In this document: positions 8,129 through 17,033 of the stretch, piece by piece
Position numbering within the stretch: the first letter of the stretch is position 1
Layout: each line of letters starts with the position of its first letter
NCBI GenBank assembly: GCA_031281945.1
Contig: JAITER010000054.1
Location: forward strand, 1 to 35,504
Direction: 5' to 3'
DNA length: 35,504 nt
DNA from: Spirochaetaceae bacterium
GTDB lineage: Bacteria > Spirochaetota > Spirochaetia > Treponematales > Breznakiellaceae
Notes under the pieces: model-generated
Told to the model about the DNA's origin: nothing
Databases searched by the model: none
The model's input: only the letters and a program-made list of their open reading frames with translations
Position numbers and translations under genes: made by a program

Positions 8129-11100
8129 CTAAAAGCTAGACCCCGATTTTGTAATAAGTTCTTCATCACGTTCAGTAAGGGCTATTTGTTTGCCTTTTGC
8201 GTCCCAAATCGTCATGTCCATGGCGAGGCCGCGCAACTCCTGAACCAAAACGTTAAAAGATTCAGGTATGCCGGCTGTGGTGGAAGGCTCGCCTTTTACG
8301 ATGGCCTCGTAAATTTTTGACCTTCCCGTCATATCATCCGATTTAATTGTAAGCAGTTCCTGCAACGTATTCGCGGCGCCGTACGCTTCCAGCGCCCACA
8401 CTTCCATTTCGCCCAAACGCTGGCCTCCGAACTGGGCTTTACCGCCTAACGGTTGTTGTGTAACCAGCGAATACGGCCCTGTAGAGCGGGCGTGCATCTT
8501 GTCGTCTACAAGGTGGTGTAGTTTAAGGAAGTATATAACCCCGCAGAATATAGGATTTACAAAAGGTTCGCCGGTTCTGCCGTCTCTAAGAATGGTCTTG
8601 CTGTTAAGCGGAAGCTTGGCTTTTTCAAGTTTATCTTCTATTTGTTTTGTTGTGGGAGACTGAAAAACAGGGGCTGAGTACCATTCGTTTAAAGCGAGCC
8701 CAGCCCAGCCAAGTTCAGTTTCCAAAAGCTGGCCTATGTTCATGCGGGAAGGCACTCCGAGCGGCGTAAGGCAGAGATCCAGGGGGGTGCCGTCTTCCAT
8801 GTAAGGCATATCTTCTTCCGGCAGGATGCGCGCGACAACGCCTTTATTCCCATGCCGCCCAGCCATTTTATCGCCTTCACGCAACTTGCGTTTTGTAGCT
8901 ATAAGCACTTTAACCATTTCATCCACGCCTGGGTTTAAGTCGTCGCCGTTGGAGCGTTTAAGCCGCTGTATGTCAATAACCGTTCCTTCAATACCGTGCG
9001 GGGCGCGTAAAGAAGAATCCCGCACTTCTTTGGCTTTTTCGCCGAAAATTGAGTTTAACAATTTGAATTCCGGCGTGGTTTCGGTTTCACTTTTTGGCGT
9101 TACTTTACCTACAAGAATGTTGCCCGCTTTAACTTTTGCGCCTATGCGTATAATCCCTTCTTCGTCCAGGCTGGCTAAAGTTTTTTCGCTGGCGTTTGGA
9201 ATGTCGCAGGTTATTTTTTCTGGGCCGAGCTTTGTTTCGCGGATTTCTATAGCGAATTCTTTTATGTGGATGGAGGTGAACATATCTTCTTTAACTACGC
9301 GCTGGGAAATAAGTATTGAATCTTCGTAGTTGTAACCGTTCCACGGCATAAAACCAACGAGAAGGTTGCGTCCTAAAGCAAGCTCGCCGCCTTGAGTGGC
9401 CGGCCCGTCAGCTATCACCTGTTTGGCCTCGACGCGCTCGCCGAGTTTTACGACCGGCCTTTGATTGTAGCAGGTGTCTTGGTTAGTCCTCTGGAATTTA
9501 ATAAGCGGATATTGATCCTCCGCCTCTTTGTCTTCATCCGGGGTTATTATAACGCAAGCGGAAGAAACCCGTTTTACAACGCCGGCGCGTTTTGCTTTTA
9601 CAAGAACTCCGGAATCGTAAGCGCATTTGCTTTCCATGCCCGTGCCGACCCGCGGGGCCTCAGGGAAGACGAGCGGGACGGCCTGCCTTTGCATATTGCT
9701 GCCCATAAGGGCGCGGTTCGCGTCGTCGTGTTCAAGGAAAGGAATTAACGAGGCGGACACCGAAATAATTTGTTTGGGAGAAACGTCCATATAGTCTATA
9801 TCTTGCGGCGGGCGGGTGGTGTAGTCGCCCTGTTTGCGGCAGGAAACTTGCCCGTCCACAAAAGCGCCGTCTTTATTCAACCTTGCGGAAGCCTGCGCGA
9901 TGTAGTATTTGTCTTCGTCCATGGCGGAAAGGTATTCAACATCCGAAGAAGCCTTTCCGTTAAGAACCCTGCGGTATGGAGTTTCCAAAAACCCGTAATC
10001 GTTTACTTTTGTGTAATTGGCTAGCGACACGATAAGCCCGATGTTCGGGCCTTCCGGCGTTTCTATGGGGCACATACGGCCGTAATGCGTGTAGTGGACG
10101 TCGCGCACCTCAAAACTGGCCCTGTCGCGGGAAAGCCCGCCGGGGCCGAGCGCGTTAAGGCGGCGTTTGTGCGTAAGTTCCGCGAGCGGGTTTACTTGAT
10201 CCATAAACTGGGAAAGCTGGCTGGAGCCAAAAAATTCTTTAATCGCCGCGACTATAGGTTTGATTGATATTAAATCTTGCGGCTTTATGGTGAAAAGCTC
10301 GTCTTCTTTTAGCGTCATACGTTCTTTGGCTATGCGCTCCATGCGGTTAAACGCGGTCTTCATTACGTTGGTGAGAAGTTCGCCTACAGAACGAACGCGG
10401 CGGTTTCCCAAATGGTCTATGTCGTCCGCGATTTCTTCGCCCTTGTAAACCCGGATAAGGTATTTCATCGTGGCGATTACGTCTTCTTTGGTGAGTATGT
10501 AAGCCGCGTCCCTGTAGCCTTCGGGCGGCGGGGTGAATTCAAACCGCTTGTCCAGTTTATAACGGCCTACCTGCCCTAAATCGTAGCGCCGCGTGGTGAA
10601 AAACATGCCGTTTAGGTCTTTGCGCGCTACGTCTACGGTGATGGATTCACCTGGTAAAATAGATTCGTAAACGACTATGAGCGCGTGATCTTCGCTCGGT
10701 TCGTCCGCGGCTTCTTTTAATTTAACTTCGGTTCCATCGCCGCTTTCTTCGGCTTCTTCCGCGGCGCTGGCGTAACGCATACGCTCACGCTCAAAACAAT
10801 TGAGCAAGACGTCGGAATCCAGCGAGCCTTCAGCCGTAAAATCAATAACCTCAATTTTAGAAACGCCGTTAGCCAGAAGTTCGTCTATGTTGTGAGGGCG
10901 CAGTTTTTCGGCTGCGGGGTATAGTTTTACAAGTTTGTCGCCGCCGCCCTCCGCGTTAGGGTTTGTTATCCATACGGGTGAAGCTAAAATAAGCTCCTCA
11001 AAAATTTCCCGCGTTTCCTGGTCGTCTTTTACTTCAATCGTTTTTGTTTTGTAAAATTCGCGTATAATTTTTTCGCGCGTGTTGTATCCTAAAGCCCGCA

Positions 11101-11719
11101 GGAACATGGTGCCGAGTATGCGTTTTTTACGATCCACCTTGGCGTAAATAAGCTCTCTTTTTTGATCTATTTCGAATTCCAGCCAGGAGCCCCGGTAAGG
11201 GATTATGCGCGATGAATACACGCCTTTTTCGTGGCAAAAAATAACTCCAGGCGACCGGTGTATTTGTGAAACGACTACGCGCTCCGCGCCGTTGATTATA
11301 AAAGTGCCGCGTTCCGTCATTATTGGAATATCGCCCATGTAAATGTCTTTTTGCCGCCATTCATCTCTTTGTGAAAGGTATAATTTTATGCGGGCTTTAA
11401 GCGAAACCGCGTAAGTTACGCCTTTTTGCTTGCATTCTTGTTCCGTCCATTTTACCGTGCCGTCGTCCAGCGTGTAAAAATCGTAGTCTAAAATAACTTC
11501 GCCGTTTTGACTTTCTATCGGAAAGGTCGATTTGAAGACGTCTTCCAGACCTTGTTGCACAAGTTCTTTTCCGGCTAGCAATTTTTCGCGTTGTAAAAAA
11601 TTTTCGTAAGATGAAACCTGTATGTCGATAAGATCCGGCAACGCCATGACTTCTTGATAATCTTTGCCTATGTAAGTTCGTTCTCTAATCGCCGTCTTGT
11701 TTTTTTCTTTAGCTGCCAT
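8129..11719 (-). CDS. rpoB: DNA-directed RNA polymerase subunit beta
   Basis: This is the RNA polymerase beta subunit, 1196 residues from the chosen start. The rifampicin-binding region [20 protein letters not shown], followed by [11 protein letters not shown], is unmistakable. Further conserved blocks are [18 protein letters not shown] (from residue 952) and [18 protein letters not shown] near 1095. Asn522 stands where E. coli has Ser531, the substitution associated with spirochaete rifampicin resistance. The ATG at 11719 is preferred: GGAGGC lies 11 bp upstream, and the residues MAAKEKN begin the usual protein. An in-frame ATG at 11773 lies inside a dispersed repeat and would add 18 unlikely residues. 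Neither rplJ/rplL upstream nor rpoC downstream is present, which is unusual. Confidence 0.97.
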   Translation of the reverse strand: MAAKEKNKTAIRERTYIGKDYQEVMALPDLIDIQVSSYENFLQREKLLAGKELVQQGLEDVFKSTFPIESQNGEVILDYDFYTLDDGTVKWTEQECKQKGVTYAVSLKARIKLYLSQRDEWRQKDIYMGDIPIMTERGTFIINGAERVVVSQIHRSPGVIFCHEKGVYSSRIIPYRGSWLEFEIDQKRELIYAKVDRKKRILGTMFLRALGYNTREKIIREFYKTKTIEVKDDQETREIFEELILASPVWITNPNAEGGGDKLVKLYPAAEKLRPHNIDELLANGVSKIEVIDFTAEGSLDSDVLLNCFERERMRYASAAEEAEESGDGTEVKLKEAADEPSEDHALIVVYESILPGESITVDVARKDLNGMFFTTRRYDLGQVGRYKLDKRFEFTPPPEGYRDAAYILTKEDVIATMKYLIRVYKGEEIADDIDHLGNRRVRSVGELLTNVMKTAFNRMERIAKERMTLKEDELFTIKPQDLISIKPIVAAIKEFFGSSQLSQFMDQVNPLAELTHKRRLNALGPGGLSRDRASFEVRDVHYTHYGRMCPIETPEGPNIGLIVSLANYTKVNDYGFLETPYRRVLNGKASSDVEYLSAMDEDKYYIAQASARLNKDGAFVDGQVSCRKQGDYTTRPPQDIDYMDVSPKQIISVSASLIPFLEHDDANRALMGSNMQRQAVPLVFPEAPRVGTGMESKCAYDSGVLVKAKRAGVVKRVSSACVIITPDEDKEAEDQYPLIKFQRTNQDTCYNQRPVVKLGERVEAKQVIADGPATQGGELALGRNLLVGFMPWNGYNYEDSILISQRVVKEDMFTSIHIKEFAIEIRETKLGPEKITCDIPNASEKTLASLDEEGIIRIGAKVKAGNILVGKVTPKSETETTPEFKLLNSIFGEKAKEVRDSSLRAPHGIEGTVIDIQRLKRSNGDDLNPGVDEMVKVLIATKRKLREGDKMAGRHGNKGVVARILPEEDMPYMEDGTPLDLCLTPLGVPSRMNIGQLLETELGWAGLALNEWYSAPVFQSPTTKQIEDKLEKAKLPLNSKTILRDGRTGEPFVNPIFCGVIYFLKLHHLVDDKMHARSTGPYSLVTQQPLGGKAQFGGQRLGEMEVWALEAYGAANTLQELLTIKSDDMTGRSKIYEAIVKGEPSTTAGIPESFNVLVQELRGLAMDMTIWDAKGKQIALTERDEELITKSGSSF

Positions 11720-11754
11720 TGAGTCTTTTTGCCTCCGAGTGGATTTTGTGTGTA

Positions 11755-11846
11755 CAATGGACTTGTTCGCCAACCCGGTTGGTCGCCGCCCAAGTCATTT
11801 TAAGCGAAAGTTGTTAAAAAACTGAAGTTTCCAAACAACTCTAATA
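11755..11846 (+). repeat. Dispersed repeat copy 5 (short form) in the rpoB leader
   Basis: A short copy begins AATGGACTTGTTCGCC and ends AAACAACTCTAATA. The central GCAAAATGC hairpin is deleted, leaving AAGTCATTTTAAGCG. It lies 35 bp upstream of the rpoB ATG, so it should be transcribed as part of the rpoB 5' untranslated region. Confidence 0.8.
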
Positions 11847-11869
11847 CACCATTTTTCAAATTTTATCAA
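11841..11869 (-). promoter_or_regulatory. Candidate rpoB promoter
   Basis: On the minus strand TTGATA (11869-11864), a 17-bp spacer ending in TG, and TATTAG (11846-11841) form an extended sigma70-like promoter. The -10 hexamer is built from the terminal bases of repeat copy 5, so the element would supply part of the promoter and the whole leader. Judged by eye only. Confidence 0.45.
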
Positions 11870-12229
11870 GTTTAATAAGCTAAAACTAAAAAGTCAATAA
11901 AGGGCGTCAATGCCGGCAGGCTCTCGCCCCGCGCCCGACGCCTGGCGGCTGCGGGGCGTCAATAAACGTCTTTAAGGCCCGCGAAAATTTTAACGGCGCG
12001 GCCCGCCGGATTCCGGTTAAAAATTTTACCAACTTTTTACAAAACTTTTTTTTGCATTTTACTTGCGGTTTTTAATATTACGTTATGGAAAGCGGTTTGG
12101 GCGGTGGAAAAACAGGCGGCGTTTTTAAGCGTTTTGCGGGGAACGCGGCCTTGTTTGGACGGCTTGACGCCGCTTTTTGCGGTTATGTGTTAAAAACCGT
12201 TTTTACGGTTAATTTTTTAGGAGGAATTT
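11870..12229. other. Intergenic region between rpoB and pstS
   Basis: No gene is visible. The 10-mer GGGCGTCAAT occurs twice (near 11903 and 11955) around a GC-rich stretch. Upstream of pstS a weak TTGCAT...TAATAT pair (12052-12078) could be a promoter, but the match is poor. No Pho-box-like direct repeats were recognised. Confidence 0.4.
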
Positions 12230-13159
12230 ATGTGCAAAGGTTTTAAAAAAGCGGCGCGAAAAGCCGGCTTTAATGCGGCGGCGGCGGCGTTTGTTTTTTT
12301 GACGGCGGCGGTGTTTTTTGCGGGCTGCTCAAAAAAAGAGGGCGGGTTTGATTCGTCAAAAAGCATTACGGTGGCGGCGCGGGAGGAGGGTTCCGGCACG
12401 CGGAGCGCGTTTGTCGAGCTTTTTGGCGTCGAGGAAAAAATGCGCGACGGGCGGAAAAAAGATTTAACCACAAAAGAGGCGGTGATAGCCAAACAAACGG
12501 ACATAATGATGAGTATAGTGTCCCACGACCTGTACGCGATAGGCTATATTTCGGCTGGATCTCTAAACTCCACGGTTAAATATATTTCGATTGAAGGGGC
12601 GGCCCCGCAAGCCGAAGCCGTTAAAAACGGTTCGTATCCTGTTTCGCGCCCTTTTTATATAGCGGCGTTGAAAGACAACCCGGCGGAAAAAAATACGGCG
12701 CGCGACTTTACCGCCTTTATGCTGTCGCGGGAAGGCCAAAACATAGCCTCCAAAAATTATGTTCCGGTAAACGAAAGCGCGGCCCCGTACGAAAGCTCTT
12801 TTTTGGAAGGCTCGGACGAGCCTGTAAAAATTACGGTGGGCGGATCTTCTTCCGTAGCCCCGCTTATGGAAAAGCTTGTTGAGGAATACATAAAAATCAA
12901 CCCTAAAGCCGTTATAGAAATGCAGATAAGCGATTCTTCCACGGGTCTGAACTCCGTTTTAAGCGGGGCTTTGGATATAGGGCTTTCCAGCCGCGACTTA
13001 AAAGAAAGCGAACTGGAAAAATTATCGCCTGTAAAAATAGCGGTGGACGGGATAGCGGTGATTGTGAATAAAGACAACCCGCTCGCCAACGCCTCCAAAG
13101 CCCAGGTGCGGGCTGTTTTTACAGGCGAAAGCCCCGTATGGAGCGACGTTATAAAATGA
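12230..13159 (+). CDS. pstS: Phosphate-binding lipoprotein PstS with permuted lobes
   Basis: This 309-residue protein is the extracytoplasmic phosphate receptor of the Pst importer. A hydrophobic leader ends in the lipobox FAGC (C33), so it is probably lipid-anchored. The order of conserved segments is unusual. Residues 45-190 contain VAAREEGSGTRSAF, AIGYIS, YPVSRPF and FMLSREGQ, which normally form the second half of PstS. Residues 201-309 contain ITVGGSSSVAPLMEKL, IGLSSRDL, IAVDGIAVIVN and VRAVFTGE, normally the first half. The protein is thus a circular permutation relative to E. coli PstS. GGAGG precedes the ATG at good spacing. The stop overlaps the pstC start as ATGA. Confidence 0.9.
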   Translation: MCKGFKKAARKAGFNAAAAAFVFLTAAVFFAGCSKKEGGFDSSKSITVAAREEGSGTRSAFVELFGVEEKMRDGRKKDLTTKEAVIAKQTDIMMSIVSHDLYAIGYISAGSLNSTVKYISIEGAAPQAEAVKNGSYPVSRPFYIAALKDNPAEKNTARDFTAFMLSREGQNIASKNYVPVNESAAPYESSFLEGSDEPVKITVGGSSSVAPLMEKLVEEYIKINPKAVIEMQISDSSTGLNSVLSGALDIGLSSRDLKESELEKLSPVKIAVDGIAVIVNKDNPLANASKAQVRAVFTGESPVWSDVIK

Positions 13160-14061
13160 GCGTCGAAAGCGCGGTCCGCGGCCCGGATAATTTTATAAAA
13201 GCCGCGGAGAAAGGTTCTTCCCGCCGCCTTTGGCTGTATGAAAAAACCGCGCAAATTGTGTTTTTTTGCGCGGCGGCGGCGGCTGTTATAGCGTTAAGCC
13301 TTATAAGCGTGTTCCTTTTCGCTAACGGCTTGCCGGCTATAGCTAAAATCGGCGCGGGCGGCTTTATTTTTGGCCGCGACTGGTCTCCTGTAGACGAACC
13401 GCCGGTTTTTGGGATACTGCCCATGATAGCAAGCAGCATGATTGTAACCCTGGGCGCCGCGCTTATAGGGGCGCCTATAGGAACGCTTTCCGCCGTATTT
13501 CTTTCTCATATCTGCCCAAAAGCCTGGTACAGGACGCTTAAAAGCGGCGTTGAGCTTATGGCCGCCGTTCCCTCCGTTGTTTACGGTTTTTTCGGCATGG
13601 CGGCTATAACGCCGTTAACCGGGTACAGCCTGCTTTCCGCCAGTATACTGCTTGGAATCATGATACTGCCCACCATAACCGCTATATCGGAAAGCACCCT
13701 GCGGGCCGTCCCGGCCGCCTACTATGAATCGGCGCGGGCGCTTGGAGCCGGACGCTACAGGGCGATTTTTTTCGCGGCGCTTCCAGCCGCGAAAAGCGGG
13801 GTGTTGGCCTCTTTCGTGCTTGGAATAGGCAGGGCGGTGGGCGAAACTATGGCTGTAATAATGGTCGCCGGAAATCAGGCGCGGCTTCCAACCTCAATTT
13901 TTAAAGGCGGAAGAACCCTTACGGCGAATATAGTTATAGAAATGGGCTACGCGGCGGAACTTCACCGCGAGGCGTTGATAGCGACCGGCGCGGTTCTTTT
14001 TATTTTTATTTTAATTATAAACAGTTTGTTTTGGACTATTACGCGGAGGATGAAGCCATGA
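13156..14061 (+). CDS. pstC: Phosphate ABC transporter permease PstC
   Basis: A 301-residue inner-membrane permease that forms the phosphate channel with PstA. Six hydrophobic segments are visible, the first being IVFFCAAAAAVIALSLISVF. Typical PstC signatures are AAVPSVVYGFFGMA in the middle, ARALGAGRYRAIFFAALPAA (the loop touching the ATPase) and GRAVGETMAVIMVAGN. The start at 13156 gives the ATGA overlap with pstS and has GGAG 12 bp upstream; an in-frame ATG at 13138 inside pstS is less likely. It overlaps pstA by ATGA too, so the three genes are translationally coupled. Confidence 0.93.
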   Translation: MSVESAVRGPDNFIKAAEKGSSRRLWLYEKTAQIVFFCAAAAAVIALSLISVFLFANGLPAIAKIGAGGFIFGRDWSPVDEPPVFGILPMIASSMIVTLGAALIGAPIGTLSAVFLSHICPKAWYRTLKSGVELMAAVPSVVYGFFGMAAITPLTGYSLLSASILLGIMILPTITAISESTLRAVPAAYYESARALGAGRYRAIFFAALPAAKSGVLASFVLGIGRAVGETMAVIMVAGNQARLPTSIFKGGRTLTANIVIEMGYAAELHREALIATGAVLFIFILIINSLFWTITRRMKP

Positions 14062-14984
14062 ATCTTTTGCATATAAAAAACAACTCCGCCCCAGGCGCCG
14101 GCGGCCAGGGGCGCGGTGAAAAACCGCTTTGGTTGCGCCGTTTAAAAAAAATGAAAAAAAGCGAAATCGCGCTCTGCGCCGCTTCCTGGGCCGCCGCTTT
14201 TATTACAGGCGCCGTGTTGATTTACATAACGGCGTTTATCATTGTAAAAGGCGTTCCCTACATAAAGCCCTCGCTTTTTGCGCTAACCTACACGTCCGAA
14301 AATGTAAGCCTAACCCCCTCTCTTATAACCACCGTGATAACGGCGGCCTTGTCGCTGGCGCTAGCCGTGCCGTCGGGCGTGTTTGCGGCGATTTACCTGG
14401 CCGAATACGCCCGGCGCGGCAGTAAAGTCGTGGCGTTTATAAGGCTTTGCTCTGAAACTCTATCCGGCATACCGTCAATAGTGTACGGGCTTTTCGGGCT
14501 CATCTTCTTTGTTACATTTTTAGGCTGGGGGTTTTCCGTTCTGGCGGGCGCTTTCACCCTTTTTCTAATGACCCTGCCGTTGATAATGCGCTCTACGGAG
14601 GAGGCGCTCCGCGGCGTGCCGGATGCGTGGCGGGAGGGCGCCTTTAGTTTGGGCGCCGGCAAATTGCGCACTGTTTTTAGGATAGCGCTTCCGGCGGCTT
14701 CCCCCGGGATACTGGCCGGCGTCATCCTTACCATAGGGCGCATTGCGGGTGAAACCGCCGCTTTAATTTACACGGCCGGAACCGCTTCCAAGACGCCGCT
14801 AACGCCGCTGGATTCGGGGCGCACGCTCTCCGTTCACATGTACACGCTTTCCAGCGAGGGCCTTCATTCAGGCGAATCTTTCGCGGTTGCGGCGGTTTTG
14901 CTTGTTCTGGTGATTTTTATAAACGCGGCGGCGTCTTTCACGGCGAAAGCGATTTGCCGCATAGAAAAAAGAGAAAAAAATTGA
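14058..14984 (+). CDS. pstA: Phosphate ABC transporter permease PstA
   Basis: A 308-residue permease, partner of PstC. Recognisable segments are AIYLAEYAR, SGIPSIVYGLFGLIFFV, the ATPase-contact loop REGAFSLGAGKLRTVFRIALP and GRIAGETAALIYTAG. The ATG at 14058 is chosen: it forms ATGA with the pstC stop and has GGAGGA seven bases upstream. An upstream in-frame ATG at 14031 would extend into pstC without a ribosome-binding site. The cytoplasmic N-terminal region (about 45 residues, rich in Gly and Lys) is long before the first membrane segment. Confidence 0.93.
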   Translation: MNLLHIKNNSAPGAGGQGRGEKPLWLRRLKKMKKSEIALCAASWAAAFITGAVLIYITAFIIVKGVPYIKPSLFALTYTSENVSLTPSLITTVITAALSLALAVPSGVFAAIYLAEYARRGSKVVAFIRLCSETLSGIPSIVYGLFGLIFFVTFLGWGFSVLAGAFTLFLMTLPLIMRSTEEALRGVPDAWREGAFSLGAGKLRTVFRIALPAASPGILAGVILTIGRIAGETAALIYTAGTASKTPLTPLDSGRTLSVHMYTLSSEGLHSGESFAVAAVLLVLVIFINAAASFTAKAICRIEKREKN

Positions 14985-15020
14985 GAGGCAAGCCGCTTGC
15001 TTGTTTATTTTTTAAAAACA

Positions 15021-15106
15021 CAAAACGCCTGGCGTTTTGAAAGGGCTTGGCAAAGTTTGGCCTTCGCGGGGATGGCGGGCGGCTGGATTGGCGAAAAAAG
15101 TCCAAT
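15021..15106 (-). repeat. Degraded dispersed repeat between pstA and pstB
   Basis: The stretch reads AACGCCTGGCGTTTTGAAAG, GGCTTGGCAAAGTTTGGCC, then GCGGGGA, and ends GCGAAAAAAGTCCAAT. It follows the order of inverted copy 3 (central hairpin, CTTAGCAAAGCTTAGCCC, GCAGG, AAGTCCAAT) but has diverged and lost the TTGTTCG end. It separates pstB from the otherwise overlapping pstSCA genes. Confidence 0.5.
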
Positions 15107-15121
15107 GTGGAGAATTCATTT

Positions 15122-15874
15122 ATGAATAGTTTTGAAATACATGATGTAAACGTGCATTATGGAAGTTTTCACGCTCTTAAAAGCATCAACATGACCATAG
15201 AAGAAAAAAAAATCACCGCTTTTATAGGGCCTTCCGGCTGCGGGAAAAGCACGCTTCTTAAAACTTTAAACCGCATGAACGACTTAATTGAAAATTTTAG
15301 GATTTCCGGCGAAGTTCTTTTGTTTGGGAAATCTATATACGGAGGCGAAATAGATATAAATTTGATGCGCAAGCGCGTGGGCATGGTGTTTCAAAAAGCG
15401 GCGCCTTTTCCAATGAGCGTATACGACAACATAGCGTTCGGCCCAAGAACCCACGGGGTAAAATCAAAAGCCAGTCTTGACGTCATAGTGGAAAAATCTT
15501 TAAGGGACGCGGTGATTTGGGACGAGGTGAAAGACCGTCTAAAAAAAAGCGCCCTGGGTCTTTCCGGCGGCCAGCAACAGCGCCTGTGCATAGCCCGCGC
15601 CCTGGCCGTACAGCCGGAAGTATTGCTGCTGGACGAGCCTACAAGCGCCCTGGACCCTATTTCCACGGCTAAAATAGAAGAACTGCTTTTACAACTGCGC
15701 CAAAATTACACCATTATAATTGTAACGCATAATATGCAGCAGGCGGAGCGTATAAGTTGCGACACATTTTTTTTCCTGTTAGGTGAAATAATCGAAAGCG
15801 CCCCGACGCCGCATATTTTCTCATCTCCCTCCGACCCGCGCACAAAGGCGTATATAAGCGGGCGCTTTGGATAG
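15122..15874 (+). CDS. pstB: Phosphate ABC transporter ATP-binding protein PstB
   Basis: A 250-residue ATPase that powers PstCA, the normal length for PstB. Walker A is GPSGCGKST near residues 38-46, the Q-loop region reads [20 protein letters not shown], the ABC signature is [15 protein letters not shown], and Walker [13 protein letters not shown] is followed by the switch histidine in VTHNM. The ATG at 15122 is preceded by GGAG and starts the conserved protein; an upstream ATG at 15047 lies in the degraded repeat. It is separated from pstA by 137 bp. No phoU follows, unlike most pst operons. Confidence 0.95.
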   Translation: MNSFEIHDVNVHYGSFHALKSINMTIEEKKITAFIGPSGCGKSTLLKTLNRMNDLIENFRISGEVLLFGKSIYGGEIDINLMRKRVGMVFQKAAPFPMSVYDNIAFGPRTHGVKSKASLDVIVEKSLRDAVIWDEVKDRLKKSALGLSGGQQQRLCIARALAVQPEVLLLDEPTSALDPISTAKIEELLLQLRQNYTIIIVTHNMQQAERISCDTFFFLLGEIIESAPTPHIFSSPSDPRTKAYISGRFG

Positions 15875-15883
15875 AAGCGCCCG
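15859..15883 (+). terminator. Hairpin at the pstB stop codon
   Basis: CGGGCGCTT (15859-15867) pairs perfectly with AAGCGCCCG (15875-15883) around a 7-nt loop that contains the TAG stop of pstB. It has no T tract, so it may act in termination, mRNA protection or both. Confidence 0.45.
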
Positions 15884-16193
15884 TACGGCGCCGGAGAGCT
15901 CCTCCTGTAATGATGCATACTCAGGCGCCGTGTTTTTTAACTGGTTTCTTTATGTGACGTTTAACAATAAAGCCTCAGGGCTCGTATTTTTTTTATTCAT
16001 CATTTTATATATATTAAAAAAATGCGTGTAATTTTAGGACGGGAGAAATGCGTCCGCCGTTTTTTTAAACAAAATAAAATACAAATAATTTTTATTATTT
16101 TCGCCGTTTTTTTTATCGCGGTTGGAGCGTTTCGGGGCGACGCCGCCGCTTTGTGGCGCAAGGCCTCTTTTATTTGTTTGGAGTGTATAGGAA
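15884..16193. other. Intergenic region before the polyferredoxin gene
   Basis: About 310 bp with no recognisable gene. It contains an AT-rich stretch near 15985-16020 that may hold a promoter, but no clear -35/-10 pair was seen. The last bases carry the GGAG (16180-16183) used by the downstream TTG start. Confidence 0.4.
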
Positions 16194-17033
16194 TTGCTTA
16201 AACGCCGGTTGATACAAACGCTTTCTCTTTTAATATACAACGCGGATATAGGCCGTTTTAAAACAGGCTCTGTATCAAAAAGCCAGTTAAAAAACGTTTG
16301 CGTTCCGGGCCTTAACTGTTATTCATGCCCTGGCGCCGTAGCTTCCTGCCCGTTGGGCGCCCTTCAAAGCGCCCTTGCGGAAGGCCGCCCGCCGTTTCTT
16401 GTCGCGGGTTTGCTCCTGTTGTTTGGGATTACGCTCGGCAGGACTGTGTGCGGCTTTTTTTGTCCGGTTGGTTTTTTTCAGGAACTTCTGTACAAGATTC
16501 CCTCGCCCAAAATGAAAAAAAACCTTTTTACGCGAAAATTAACGGTGATAAAATATGTGTTTCTCGTGATTCTTGTAATTCTTGTCCCGCTCGCCGGTTT
16601 TATGATTCAAGGTTACGGCGCCCCGTCTTTCTGTAAATTTGTTTGCCCGGCGGGAACGCTGGAAGCCGGAGCGCCGCTTGTTTTGGCGGACGAAGGAATT
16701 CGCAAGGTTGCCGGAGCGCTTTTTTTGTGGAAAGTTGTATTATTTGCGTCTACTGGCGTGTTGTGCGTGTTTTATTTCCGCGCTTTTTGCCGTTTTGCTT
16801 GCCCGTTGGGGGCTTTGTACGGCTTTTTTAACAAATACGCTATTTTTGGTTTGCGGCTTAACGAAAAAAAATGCTCGCGTTGTGAAAAATGCGTCAAAAA
16901 ATGCAAAATGGATGTAAAAACCGTTAACGACCGTGAATGTATACGTTGCGGCCTTTGCGTTAATGAATGCCCTTCGGAGGCGCTGACGCATACATTCATT
17001 AAAAAAAACATCAAACTTAAGGAGAATTTATGA
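16194..17033 (+). CDS. Membrane polyferredoxin (NapH/YccM-like 4Fe-4S protein)
   Basis: A 279-residue membrane iron-sulfur protein, probably moving electrons across or along the membrane. Cys pairs occur in CYSCPGAVASCPLGA, TVCGFFCPVG, FCKFVCPAG and FCRFACPLGA, the CxxxCP pattern of the NapH/YccM group. The C-terminus has a two-cluster ferredoxin domain, CSRCEKCVKKC and CIRCGLCVNECP. About four hydrophobic segments are visible. Translation most likely starts at TTG 16194, since GGAG lies 10 bp upstream and no early in-frame ATG exists. The stop overlaps the next gene's start by 4 bp (ATGA-like), linking it to a TlpA-type thioredoxin and suggesting a role in supplying reductant to periplasmic thiols. 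Confidence 0.8.
   Translation: MLKRRLIQTLSLLIYNADIGRFKTGSVSKSQLKNVCVPGLNCYSCPGAVASCPLGALQSALAEGRPPFLVAGLLLLFGITLGRTVCGFFCPVGFFQELLYKIPSPKMKKNLFTRKLTVIKYVFLVILVILVPLAGFMIQGYGAPSFCKFVCPAGTLEAGAPLVLADEGIRKVAGALFLWKVVLFASTGVLCVFYFRAFCRFACPLGALYGFFNKYAIFGLRLNEKKCSRCEKCVKKCKMDVKTVNDRECIRCGLCVNECPSEALTHTFIKKNIKLKENL

Noticed and set aside
8826-10448. Several plus-strand frames opposite rpoB
   Set aside because: They are antisense shadows of a highly conserved gene, with no recognisable protein family.
11720-11773. N-terminal extension of RpoB starting at the ATG at 11773
   Set aside because: The extension is encoded partly by a dispersed repeat, matches no RpoB N-terminus, and a good GGAGGC site supports the ATG at 11719.
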